Part shown: positions 42,739 through 51,318 of the stretch, one piece after another | Numbering within the stretch: position 1 is the first letter of the stretch | Layout of the letters: each line of letters begins with the position of its first letter | NCBI GenBank assembly: GCA_018242505.1 | Contig: JAFEBU010000070.1 | Location: forward strand, 62,001 to 126,000 | DNA length: 64,000 nucleotides | From: Pseudomonadota bacterium | Lineage (GTDB): Bacteria; Pseudomonadota; Alphaproteobacteria; Reyranellales; Reyranellaceae | Direction of reading: 5' to 3' | Position numbers and translations under genes: made by a program | The notes under the pieces: generated by a model | Seen by the model: the letters and a program-made list of their open reading frames with translations, nothing else | What the model was told of the DNA's origin: nothing | The model's database searches: none

Positions 42739-44022
42739 ATGGCCGAACTCTTTGCGTCCCTCGCTCCTACGCCGCTCGCCGAGCGCCTGCGGCCGAAGAA
42801 GCTTGAGGATACCCTGGGCCAAGACCATCTGCTGGGCCCCGAGGGCCCGCTCGGTCGCATGCTGGCGGCACGCAAGCTCTCGTCGCTGATCCTGTGGGGC
42901 CCGCCGGGCTGCGGCAAAACCACCATTGCGCGGCTGCTCGCCGAGGTTACCGACCTGCATTTCGAACCCTTGTCGGCGGTCTTTTCCGGTGTCGCCGACC
43001 TGCGCAAGATCTTCGAGGCGGCGCGTCAGCGGCGCAAGGACGGCAAGGGGACGCTGCTGTTCGTCGACGAGATCCATCGCTTCAACCGCGCCCAGCAGGA
43101 TGGCTTCCTGCCCTATGTCGAGGACGGCACCGTGACGCTGATCGGCGCCACGACCGAGAATCCGTCCTTCGAGCTCAATGCCGCGCTGCTGTCGCGTTGC
43201 CAGGTCCTGGTGCTGCGTCGTCTCGACGATGGCGCGCTATCTACACTGCTTGCGCGTGCCGAAGCCGCGCTCGGTCGCCGGCTTCCGATCGACGAGGCCG
43301 GGCGGCAGGCGCTGTTCGCCATGGCCGATGGCGACGGCCGCTACCTGATCACCCTCGCCGAGCAGCTCGCCCAGCTCAAGGAGAAGGGCCCCCTGCCGCC
43401 CGAACGGCTGGCCACGCTCCTGCAGAAGCGCGCGCCGCTCTACGACAAGGGACAGGAAGCGCACTACAATCTGATCAGTGCGCTCCACAAGTCGTTACGC
43501 GGCTCCGATGTCGATGCCGCGCTCTACTGGTTCGCGCGCATGCTCGACGGAGGGGAGGATCCCAAATACATCGCTCGCCGGCTGGTGCGCTTCGCCGTCG
43601 AGGATATCGGCATGGCCGATCCCAATGCGCTCACCCAGACGCTCGCCGCCTGGGACACCTACGATCGTCTTGGATCACCTGAGGGCGAACTCGCCATCGC
43701 GCAGGCGGTGATCTATCTCGGTACTGCGCCCAAGTCGAATTCGGGCTACGTCGCGTTGAGTGCGGCCAAGCGGGCGGCCAAGGAGCACGGCTCGCTCACG
43801 CCGCCGATGCACATCCTCAACGCGCCGACGCGCCTCATGAAGGAGATCGGCTACGGCAAGGGCTACCAGTATGATCACGATGCCGAGGACGGCTTCTCCG
43901 GTCAGAACTATTTCCCTGACGGCATGGCACGCGAACAATTCTATCGGCCGGTCGAGCGCGGCTTCGAGCGGGAGATCCTGAAGCGGCTGGACTACTGGAA
44001 GAAGCTGAGAGAAAAGAAATAG
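42739..44022 (+). CDS. rarA: Replication-associated recombination protein RarA
   Basis: A 427-residue AAA+ ATPase of the RarA/MgsA/WRNIP1 family that acts at stalled replication forks. Walker A GPPGCGKT is at residues 54-61, Walker B LLFVDEIH at about 106-113, the sensor motif GATTENPSFELNAALLSRC follows, and the C-terminal tetramerisation region has YWFARMLDGGEDPKYIARRL. It lies 45 bp after the protease and may be cotranscribed. The hairpin downstream lies between it and the L,D-transpeptidase. Confidence 0.93.
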   Translation: MAELFASLAPTPLAERLRPKKLEDTLGQDHLLGPEGPLGRMLAARKLSSLILWGPPGCGKTTIARLLAEVTDLHFEPLSAVFSGVADLRKIFEAARQRRKDGKGTLLFVDEIHRFNRAQQDGFLPYVEDGTVTLIGATTENPSFELNAALLSRCQVLVLRRLDDGALSTLLARAEAALGRRLPIDEAGRQALFAMADGDGRYLITLAEQLAQLKEKGPLPPERLATLLQKRAPLYDKGQEAHYNLISALHKSLRGSDVDAALYWFARMLDGGEDPKYIARRLVRFAVEDIGMADPNALTQTLAAWDTYDRLGSPEGELAIAQAVIYLGTAPKSNSGYVALSAAKRAAKEHGSLTPPMHILNAPTRLMKEIGYGKGYQYDHDAEDGFSGQNYFPDGMAREQFYRPVERGFEREILKRLDYWKKLREKK

Positions 44023-44077
44023 TAATTATTTCAATTAAATAGAAGACGATCTTGAAGTCATTCGGAGCGGCGGCCAC

Positions 44078-44119
44078 GAGCCGGCTGTAGAGGGAGAGCC
44101 CCTCGCTGGTCGCCGGCTC
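44078..44119. terminator. Nested hairpin between convergent genes
   Basis: GAGCCGGC at 44078-44085 pairs with GCCGGCTC at 44112-44119, and within the loop GAGGG at 44090-44094 pairs with CCCTC at 44100-44104. It lies between rarA and the convergent L,D-transpeptidase gene, where a bidirectional terminator would be expected. No T-run follows, so its role is unproven. Confidence 0.4.
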
Positions 44120-44136
44120 AAGCGTACGCCGACGGA

Positions 44137-45669
44137 TTAGCTTCGCGGCTGGGCCATCGCCTGTACGACGCGCCGGTCGCGGCCGTAGATATCGTCGCGG
44201 AAGGTGACCTCGCCGTTGGAGTTGGCCGTCACGGTCCGATAAGTGACATAGAGGCGGACAGGCTCGGGGAAAGTGTAGTTCACCTGCTGCCCACTATCGA
44301 TGGCGGCACGGACCCGTTCCTTGTCGAAGCCGCCCCGGCCGCCGAACACCTTCTCGACGAAGTCGAGCGGATTCTGGAGGCGAATGCAGCCATGGCTGAA
44401 GTTGCGGCTGCCCTCGGCGAACAGCCAGCGCGTCGCCGTGTCATGCATGTAGATCCCGTATTTGTTCGAGAACGGGAAGAAGATGTAGCCCAGGGCGTTG
44501 CCGGCGCCCGGGTCCTGGCGGAGGCGATAGGGAAATGCCTTGGGGTCGACCGCGCTCCAGTCGACCGTGTCCGGATCGATCTCGCTGTCGTCGTCGTTCC
44601 AGCTCTCGAAGAGCCGAAAGCCGGCCGCCGCGAGCGAATGCGGGTCGCGACGCAGCATCGGCAGGTATTCCTCGCCGGCGATCGACTGCGGCACCGTCCA
44701 GTAGGGATTGGTCTGGAAGCCGTACATGGTCGAGGCGATCTCGGGTGTCGGGTTCTTGGGCGTGCCGACGATCACGAGGCTCTGGAACACCGGTTGGCCG
44801 CCATTGACGAACACCATCGAATAGTCGGCGGCATTCACCAGCACGTAGCGGCTGCCGAGATCCCGCGGCAGCCAGCGGCGACGCTCCAGATTGGCGATCA
44901 CCTGGTTGATGCGGTCCTCAAGGCTTGTGTTGAGCGACCGGGTCGTCTTGAAGCCGATGATGCCGTCGACCGTGAGGCCCTTGGCGGCCTGGTACTCCTT
45001 GACGACGTCGACCAGCGGATCGTCGTAGAGCTCGGCGATGGCGCCCGGCGGTGGAACCGTCGATCCGAGCTCGGTGAGGCGCTGGCGCAGGATGGGCACA
45101 CGCGCATCGATCATTCCGAGCTTCAGCGCATCGCCCTCGGGCAGGCGCGTGAAGGTGGCGGTGGCCTGCTGTTCGCGCAACAAAGCGAGCGTCTTCTGAA
45201 GCGCGGGATAGTCACCCTTGGGGGGAAGTGAGGCGAGCCAGGCGGCGAAATCGCCCGCATTCGCGGCGTCTTTCAGGAGGGCGGCGCGATCGAGCTTGCG
45301 TTGCTGGATGTCGATATCGCGGTCGACACTGTTGGCGCGTACGCGACCCGTCGAGACGTCACTCGCATAGGCCACAAGGGCGTTGGTCAGGAGCTGCTCG
45401 GCTTTGTCCTTGTCCGAGTCACTGGCCGCCGCTTGCTCGAGATCGGCGATCCGGTACCACTCTGGGTTCAGTCCGTGGTCGCCGGCGGCGCGGATCGCAC
45501 TCAACAGAGCCTGCGTTCGCGCCTCGGCGGCGGGTGATCCCGTCCACAACCGGTCGCTGGCGCGGGCAGGAGGCGCCGCCAAAGCCGGAGCCAGGAGCAT
45601 CAGCAAACCGATGAAGAAGAACGCGCGCCTCACAGCCCATTTATACCCGCTGAGCGCGAAGCCGTCCAT
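44137..45669 (-). CDS. L,D-transpeptidase (YcbB/LdtD-like)
   Basis: A 510-residue peptidoglycan cross-linking enzyme. After a signal sequence (AFFFIGLLMLLAPALAAPP), a large N-terminal region is followed by a peptidoglycan-binding repeat around VVKEYQAAKGLTVDGIIGFKT and the YkuD catalytic domain with SHGCIRL (Cys428). It acts in the periplasm, making 3-3 links or attaching proteins to peptidoglycan. The start is uncertain: ATG at 45669 overlaps the upstream hydrolase by 40 nt, and GTG at 45633 overlaps its stop by 3 nt and also keeps the signal. Confidence 0.88.
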   Translation of the reverse strand: MDGFALSGYKWAVRRAFFFIGLLMLLAPALAAPPARASDRLWTGSPAAEARTQALLSAIRAAGDHGLNPEWYRIADLEQAAASDSDKDKAEQLLTNALVAYASDVSTGRVRANSVDRDIDIQQRKLDRAALLKDAANAGDFAAWLASLPPKGDYPALQKTLALLREQQATATFTRLPEGDALKLGMIDARVPILRQRLTELGSTVPPPGAIAELYDDPLVDVVKEYQAAKGLTVDGIIGFKTTRSLNTSLEDRINQVIANLERRRWLPRDLGSRYVLVNAADYSMVFVNGGQPVFQSLVIVGTPKNPTPEIASTMYGFQTNPYWTVPQSIAGEEYLPMLRRDPHSLAAAGFRLFESWNDDDSEIDPDTVDWSAVDPKAFPYRLRQDPGAGNALGYIFFPFSNKYGIYMHDTATRWLFAEGSRNFSHGCIRLQNPLDFVEKVFGGRGGFDKERVRAAIDSGQQVNYTFPEPVRLYVTYRTVTANSNGEVTFRDDIYGRDRRVVQAMAQPRS

Positions 45670-46559
45670 TGAGGCGCAAAGCCCTCCGTGGCCAGAAAAG
45701 CAAGCAAATCAGCTGTTGCGCGTTGCTTCAATGCAACAGTACCGCCGCCCGCGCGAGCGCCGAGCGTGACGCAGTGCAGGCGTGCCCAGGCCTGGTATTC
45801 GGGCTCGCTGAAGGAGCGGCCGGCTGCCGGTACGAAATGCCGCCCGTCGTTCTCGACGAAGTTGCGACAGCACGACCAGTTTTCGGCGTCCTTGATGTCG
45901 AACACGTCGCCGAGCGACTCCCAGCCATGGTGGGCGCTGCTATAGACCTTCACCTTGATGCGCCGGTTGCCGGCCGCGCGCATGCGCTCGGCGTATTCGA
46001 TGGCGAGCGGAGCCGGCGTGTAGTCATCGCGGCCCGCCAGCATGAAATAGATCGGCCTTCCGTGAGTCGCGGGATCTCGATGCTGCGTAGTGGCACCAGG
46101 GCAGATCGCGACATGAAGGTCGAACAGATGCGCAAACCCGTCGCGCCAGCGCTGACGCACGGCGATGGCGGTGTTGAGCGTGGCGCCGCCGCCCTTGGAG
46201 ACGCCCATCACGCCGATGCGGCCGGAATCGATCCGTGCGTCCGAACGCAGGAGGGCGAGGGCCGCAAGCGCATCGCCTTCCATTTGCGCGGCCGATACAA
46301 GCGTTTGGTCGGCGACGGTGCGCCGCACTCCGCGGCCGGTGAAGCTGTCGATGATCAAGGCCGCCGTGCCCGAACCGTTCAGCGCCTGGGCATAGTGATG
46401 TTCGCGATGACGCTGTACGCCTGCACTGCTGGTCAGGATCACCATGCAGGGGAAGGGCGGCGTGCCGCCGGTCGGCAGATGCAGCGTCGCCGTCACGCGG
46501 GCTGGCCGGCATGCTGTCGGATGGTCGAAGGTCAATGTGTCGAAGGCCACCGATTCCAT
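45630..46559 (-). CDS. Dienelactone-hydrolase-like alpha/beta hydrolase
   Basis: A 309-residue alpha/beta hydrolase of the dienelactone hydrolase family. The nucleophile is in GVMGVSKGGGATLN, the acid in LAGRDDYTP and the histidine in SSAHHGWES. The oxyanion strand is in CMVILTSSAGVQRH. It would act on an ester or lactone in the cytoplasm; the substrate is unknown. Its C-terminus overlaps the L,D-transpeptidase gene on the same strand, and it is divergent from rluC with 35 bp between starts. Confidence 0.85.
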   Translation of the reverse strand: MESVAFDTLTFDHPTACRPARVTATLHLPTGGTPPFPCMVILTSSAGVQRHREHHYAQALNGSGTAALIIDSFTGRGVRRTVADQTLVSAAQMEGDALAALALLRSDARIDSGRIGVMGVSKGGGATLNTAIAVRQRWRDGFAHLFDLHVAICPGATTQHRDPATHGRPIYFMLAGRDDYTPAPLAIEYAERMRAAGNRRIKVKVYSSAHHGWESLGDVFDIKDAENWSCCRNFVENDGRHFVPAAGRSFSEPEYQAWARLHCVTLGARAGGGTVALKQRATADLLAFLATEGFAPQWTASRSAGINGL

Positions 46560-46594
46560 GGACCCTGTTTAGCTTGTCCCTTAGGTTGCGCGCC

Positions 46595-47590
46595 ATGAGC
46601 GAAAGTCCTCAGCGCAGCCAGGTCCAGATGCGCGCCGTCTCGGCCGACGAGGCGGGCTTGCGGCTGGACCGCTGGTTCCAGCGACACTTTCCCGAGCTGA
46701 CCCATGGCGCGCTGCAGAAGCTTCTGCGGACCGGCCAGGTGCGGATCGACGGCAAGCGCGCCGAGGGCAAGGACCGGATCGAGCCGGGCCAGACGGTGCG
46801 CCTGCCGCCCGGCGTGACCGCCGTGCCGCCATCGAAACCCAAGGATCGTCCACAGGTCTCCGATCGCGATGCTGCCGAGATCCAGCGGCTGGTCATCCAT
46901 CGCGATGCCGAGGTAATCGCCCTCGACAAGCCGCCTGGCCTGGCGGTGCAGGGCGGCAGCGGCACCGAGCGGCATGTCGACGGCATGCTCGACGCCCTGC
47001 GCTTCGGCTACGACGAGCGGCCGCGGCTGGTCCATCGGCTGGACAAGGACACATCCGGCCTGCTGCTGGTGGCGCGCACTGGACAGGCGGCGAAGCGGCT
47101 GGCCGAGTCCTTTCGCGACCGGGAGACCGAGAAGCTCTACTGGGCGATCGTGGTCGGCGTACCGCCGCGCACCGAGGGCGCGATCGATCTGCCGCTTGCC
47201 AAGCGGCCGGGCGCGCGCGATCGCGAAACGATGCAGGTCGATCATGAGGAGGGGCAGAAGGCGTTGACCCATTTTCGCGAGCTCGACCGGGCCGGCAAAC
47301 GCGCGGCGCTCCTCGCGCTCTGGCCGCGCACCGGCCGCACCCATCAGCTTCGCGTCCATTGCGCCGCGATCGGCTGTCCCATCCTGGGCGATCGCAAGTA
47401 CGGCGGGGAGGATGCCTTGCTGTCGGCGGTTGCCGATGCCCGGCGCCTCCATCTGCATGCCCGGCGGATCGCAGTGCCGCATCCGTCAGGCAAGGGCGAG
47501 CTTGTCCTGGAGGCGGATCCACCGCCTCACTTCCGCCGTACCGTCGAGGCATTTGGCTTCTCGACCGGGTCCTCGGCCTCGGACGTTTGA
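46595..47590 (+). CDS. Ribosomal large-subunit pseudouridine synthase (RluC-like)
   Basis: A 331-residue RluA-family pseudouridine synthase. An N-terminal S4 RNA-binding domain (LRLDRWFQRHFPELTHGALQKLL) is followed by the catalytic domain with HRLDKDTSG (Asp150), the RTGRTHQLRVH motif and a C-terminal beta region. It converts uridines in 23S rRNA; RluC specificity is most likely but not certain. The ATG at 46595 is used. Its stop overlaps a TTG start of the AsmA gene. Confidence 0.9.
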   Translation: MSESPQRSQVQMRAVSADEAGLRLDRWFQRHFPELTHGALQKLLRTGQVRIDGKRAEGKDRIEPGQTVRLPPGVTAVPPSKPKDRPQVSDRDAAEIQRLVIHRDAEVIALDKPPGLAVQGGSGTERHVDGMLDALRFGYDERPRLVHRLDKDTSGLLLVARTGQAAKRLAESFRDRETEKLYWAIVVGVPPRTEGAIDLPLAKRPGARDRETMQVDHEEGQKALTHFRELDRAGKRAALLALWPRTGRTHQLRVHCAAIGCPILGDRKYGGEDALLSAVADARRLHLHARRIAVPHPSGKGELVLEADPPPHFRRTVEAFGFSTGSSASDV

Positions 47591-49623
47591 GCGGGAACTT
47601 GGCCATCAGCATTCCCTGGCGGCGGATCGCCTGGATCACCATCATCAGCCTGCCGCTGGCGGCGGTTGGGGCTGTCGTATGGGGCAGCACGCGCGATCTG
47701 TCGCGCTATGAGGCACGGCTGGCCGAGCGCATCCACAAAGTCACCGGTCGGGATATCAAGATCAAGGCGCCGCTCTCGATCCAGATCGGCCGGGAGCCTG
47801 CGCTGGTGGCACAGGGCGTGACCCTCAGCAACGCGCCCTGGGGGTCGCGTCCCGATCTGGCCCAGGTGCGCAAGATCACGATGTACCTCGATCCGTTCGC
47901 GCTCTTCCTCGGTGAGGTCAAGGTGCAGCGCGTGGTTCTCGAGGGCGCCGATATCCTGGTCGAGCACAACGAAGTGGCGGACACCAACCTCGAGATGCTG
48001 CCGCCGCCCGACGGGTCGGGCCCCAGGCCCTACGACAACCGCTCGCTGCGGATCAAGTCGAACCCGGCCTTTCCCTGGATCGGAACGATCGAGGTGCGGG
48101 ATTCCGTGCTGAGCATTGTGGAAAGTCCGGGCCGTACGCCACTGGTCCTGAACGTCAAGGACGCAACCTTCAAGGCGTCGGCGTCCGGGCAGCCATTGAT
48201 CATGCAGGCCCAGATCGGAATGCCGCGCGCCGTTATGTTCGATGTGTCGGGGACGATCGGCACCTTCGACGGCTGGATGCGCGGACTGCCCGGCAACATC
48301 GACGTGCAAGGAAACTTTGGCGACGGCCGCGTCGCGGTCAAGGGCACGATCGGTGCGCAAAAGGGCACGAACCTGGAGATCACGGCGGAGGGCTCCGACT
48401 TCTCGTCGCTCGGACCATATTTACGCCTGCCGCTGCCAAGCGGCGGACCCTACACGCTTACCGCGAAAACCTTCAGACTGCGCAGCGGCTTCAAGGTCGA
48501 GGTCCCGTCGCTGAAGGTCGGAAACAGCGAGCTTGCCGGCGAGGCCATGTTCAGGGTTTCCCGCAGCGGCACGCCGTATGCCACAGTCGATATCGATGCG
48601 AGCAAGATCGATCTCGCCGGCCTGCATGCCATTCCAGCGGCCTCACAGACCGACGAACAGACTTCTCAGACGCGGCGCTTCTTTCCGACAAATTCGTTCT
48701 CGGCGCGCTGGCTCGGTCGCTCGCAGCTCACGCTGAATGCTCGCGCGGCTGAAGTCACCGGCCTGTCCAGCAAGGTTCAGAACGCGTTGGTCACGCTCAG
48801 CGCCGGAGAGAAGCGGTTCACCTTTCGCGGTGCGGCCTCGATCGGCGACGGTTCGACCGGGTTCGACCTGGTCTACGACCCGGCTGGCCGGCTCGGCATG
48901 ACGACTCTCACCGGCACAGCCAGCCGCGTCTCGTTCGAGGATCTCTCGGCTCTGCTGGGGCTCGATCTCGGACTGAAGGGCATGGTGGGGGACATCGATC
49001 TGCGTTTGCGTGGCACCGGCCGATCGGCTCACGATGCCCTGAACGTCGCGAACGGAACGATCGACATCTCGGCTGGCAAGGGCACGTGGCCGGGCGACGG
49101 GCTGGCCGGATGGCCGGCGGAAACCCAGCGCCTGCTGGGAGGCAACAACGAGGGCGTGCCCGTCAACTGCCTGACAGGCAGCTTCGAGGTCAAAAGCGGC
49201 ATCGCCAACCTGCGCCGTCTCGTGGTCGACACGCCGCGCGCCGTCATGATCGGCGGCGGGTACGTGTCGTTTCGCAACGAGGGATGGGAGTTCATTCTCG
49301 CGCCCGAAGCGCGCGATGCGCACAATGCAAGCCTGGCCTCGCCGCTCAGGATCAAGGGCGGCACGGCGCGCGAGGCTACGGGTGCGCTCGAGCCCGGCCT
49401 CGCCAAGCTGCTGATCGGCGCCGGCACGGTGCCCAGCCTCACGGGCACATTTGCGCAGCTTGCGCGGCAACCGAACGCGAATGCCTGCGCCCTCTTGGCG
49501 CAGCGGGTCGACGGGATGCGGCCCGGGCTTCGGGCGCAGCTCCCGACGCCCGTGGTGGAGCAGCACGATCGGGCCAATCGCAAGCCGCGTCCGAACGTAC
49601 ATCGTCGGCGAAGCCGCCCCTGA
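47587..49623 (+). CDS. AsmA-family envelope protein
   Basis: A 678-residue AsmA-type protein, related to bacterial lipid-transport and outer-membrane assembly proteins. An N-terminal TM segment (ITIISLPLAAVGAVVWG) anchors it in the inner membrane, and the rest is a large beta-rich periplasmic domain with repeated groove-like modules (for example LRIKSNPAFPWIGTIEVRDS). A C-terminal AsmA region with GTIDISAGKGTWPGDGLAG follows. The start is uncertain: TTG at 47587 overlaps the rluC stop and a second TTG at 47599 follows a purine-rich stretch. It may be an operon with rluC. Confidence 0.8.
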   Translation: MSGNLAISIPWRRIAWITIISLPLAAVGAVVWGSTRDLSRYEARLAERIHKVTGRDIKIKAPLSIQIGREPALVAQGVTLSNAPWGSRPDLAQVRKITMYLDPFALFLGEVKVQRVVLEGADILVEHNEVADTNLEMLPPPDGSGPRPYDNRSLRIKSNPAFPWIGTIEVRDSVLSIVESPGRTPLVLNVKDATFKASASGQPLIMQAQIGMPRAVMFDVSGTIGTFDGWMRGLPGNIDVQGNFGDGRVAVKGTIGAQKGTNLEITAEGSDFSSLGPYLRLPLPSGGPYTLTAKTFRLRSGFKVEVPSLKVGNSELAGEAMFRVSRSGTPYATVDIDASKIDLAGLHAIPAASQTDEQTSQTRRFFPTNSFSARWLGRSQLTLNARAAEVTGLSSKVQNALVTLSAGEKRFTFRGAASIGDGSTGFDLVYDPAGRLGMTTLTGTASRVSFEDLSALLGLDLGLKGMVGDIDLRLRGTGRSAHDALNVANGTIDISAGKGTWPGDGLAGWPAETQRLLGGNNEGVPVNCLTGSFEVKSGIANLRRLVVDTPRAVMIGGGYVSFRNEGWEFILAPEARDAHNASLASPLRIKGGTAREATGALEPGLAKLLIGAGTVPSLTGTFAQLARQPNANACALLAQRVDGMRPGLRAQLPTPVVEQHDRANRKPRPNVHRRRSRP

Positions 49624-49666
49624 CGGCCCTTGTCGGGGCACCCGCACCGCGTATAAGCCGGTCGCG

Positions 49667-50386
49667 ATGAAGCGTTTCTACGAGCAGACCGGCGTCGAGC
49701 CGGCCGACGGCGGCTGGCGTATCCTGCTCGACGGCCGGCCCATGCGGACGCCGGCGAAGTCGATCCTGCTGGTGCCGACGCGCGCGCTCGCCGAGGCGAT
49801 CGCCGCGGAGTGGAACGAGGTGCCGGACAAGGCGGAGATCAATGTCTCCCATCTGCCGTTGACCCGGTTCGCCGCGACCGGCCTCGATCGGGTCACGCCC
49901 CAGCGCGACCGCGTGGTCGACGACACGGCCAAATACGCCGCGTCCGACCTCCTCTGTTACCGGGCCACCGATCCCGCGAGCCTGGTCAAGCGCCAGCACG
50001 ACACCTGGCAGGGGCTGCTCGACTGGGCTGCCGAGCGCTATGGCGCGCGTCTGAAGGTGGTCTCGGGGATGACCTTCGTCGATCAGCCGGCCGATGCGGT
50101 GACGGCGTTGAAGACGGCGGTGGCAGCGCACAGCGATATGGCGCTTTCGGCTCTTTACAATTTGACACACATCGCCGGCTCGATCGTTATCGCGCTCGCG
50201 GTGGCGGAGGGTCGACTGACAGCCGAACAGGCGTTCGGTGCTGCCCAGCTCGACGAACTCTACCAGATCGAGCGCTGGGGCGAGGATCCGGTTGCGACCG
50301 AGCGCCATAAGGGCATCAGGAAAGATATCGACGCGGCGGCCCGCTTTCTGGTGCTGCTGGAAGATGCACGCTTGGGAGGAAAATGA
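49667..50386 (+). CDS. ATP12-family F1-ATPase assembly chaperone
   Basis: A 239-residue ATP12-type chaperone that holds the F1 alpha subunit during ATP synthase assembly. The opening KRFYEQTGVEP and GWRILLDGRPMRTPAKS, the central DLLCYRATDP and a C-terminal region with ELYQIERWGEDPVATERH are typical. It has no signal peptide and acts in the cytoplasm. ATG at 49667 was used; an ORF start at 49451 lies inside the AsmA gene. Its stop overlaps the PEP mutase-family start. Confidence 0.88.
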   Translation: MKRFYEQTGVEPADGGWRILLDGRPMRTPAKSILLVPTRALAEAIAAEWNEVPDKAEINVSHLPLTRFAATGLDRVTPQRDRVVDDTAKYAASDLLCYRATDPASLVKRQHDTWQGLLDWAAERYGARLKVVSGMTFVDQPADAVTALKTAVAAHSDMALSALYNLTHIAGSIVIALAVAEGRLTAEQAFGAAQLDELYQIERWGEDPVATERHKGIRKDIDAAARFLVLLEDARLGGK

Positions 50387-51258
50387 TGGGCGCAGGCGCG
50401 ACATTCCGCCAGACCTTGGCGAAGAAGGGATTGGTCGAGGCCATGGCGGCGCACAGCCCACTTTCGGCGATGCTGGCCGCCGAAGCCGGGTTCGATGCCA
50501 TCTGGGCCTCGGGCTTCGAGCTTTCGGCGATGTATGGCGTGCCGGACGTCAGCATCGTGTCGATGACCCAGCATCTCGACATGACACGCGCCATGGCCGA
50601 CCGCTCGGGGCTTCCGATCGTGGCCGATATCGATACGGGTTTCGGCAACGCGATCAACGTGCTTCATGCCGTGGAGCAATACGAGCGCGCCGGCGCAGCG
50701 GCGATCGTGATGGAAGACAAGAGCTTTCCCAAAGTCACGAGCCTGATCGCGGGCGGTCGCCAGGACATGGTCCGCGTCGAGGAGTTCCAGGGCAAGATCG
50801 AGGCCGCGCGCGCGGCGCGTCGCGACAAGGACTTCGTCATCGTGGCGCGGACGGAAGCCTTGATTGCGGGCCTCGGCCGGGACGAGGCCCTGAAACGGGC
50901 CCACGCTTACGAAGCAGCGGGCGCCGACATGATCCTAGTCCATTCCAAGCAGAAGACGCCGAACGAGATCGAGGCCTTTGTGCAGGCCTGGGATGGCAAA
51001 GCGCCCATCGCGCTCGTGCCGACCGCCTATCCTCAGATGACGGTCGCGCGGGTGCGCGCACTCGGGAAGATCGGTTTGTTGATCTGGGGCAACCATGCGA
51101 TCCGGGCTTCGGTCGGGGCCATGCGCCGGACCTTTGCCCAAATCCGCAAGGACGGCGGGATCCATGGTGTCGAGGCGGACATCGCCACGGTCGAGGACGT
51201 GTTCGAGTTGCAGGGCATGGGCAAAGTGAAGGACGACGAGAAGCGATTCCTCCGCTAG
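50383..51258 (+). CDS. Isocitrate lyase/PEP mutase-family enzyme
   Basis: A 291-residue TIM-barrel enzyme of the isocitrate lyase/phosphoenolpyruvate phosphomutase superfamily. DIDTGFGNAINV carries the metal-binding acids, and EDKSFPKVTS, which matches the PEP mutase/phosphonopyruvate hydrolase motif, follows a run IVM. Phosphonate synthesis, phosphonopyruvate hydrolysis or a 2-methylisocitrate-like lyase are all possible. No phosphonopyruvate decarboxylase gene is near, so phosphonate synthesis is not implied. It overlaps the ATP12 stop (ATG at 50383 or 50386) and lies 60 bp before pccB. Confidence 0.8.
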   Translation: MMGAGATFRQTLAKKGLVEAMAAHSPLSAMLAAEAGFDAIWASGFELSAMYGVPDVSIVSMTQHLDMTRAMADRSGLPIVADIDTGFGNAINVLHAVEQYERAGAAAIVMEDKSFPKVTSLIAGGRQDMVRVEEFQGKIEAARAARRDKDFVIVARTEALIAGLGRDEALKRAHAYEAAGADMILVHSKQKTPNEIEAFVQAWDGKAPIALVPTAYPQMTVARVRALGKIGLLIWGNHAIRASVGAMRRTFAQIRKDGGIHGVEADIATVEDVFELQGMGKVKDDEKRFLR

Positions 51259-51318
51259 ACCTGCCTGTCTTTTTGGCCGAAAACCGACAACGAGGGCCAT
51301 ATCGGCCGGAGTTTCTGA

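Noticed and set aside
51259..51318. An acyl-CoA regulator site before pccB
   Set aside because: I looked for TTTGCAAA-type motifs known for such regulators and saw none; only a weak GGCC-flanked sequence is present.
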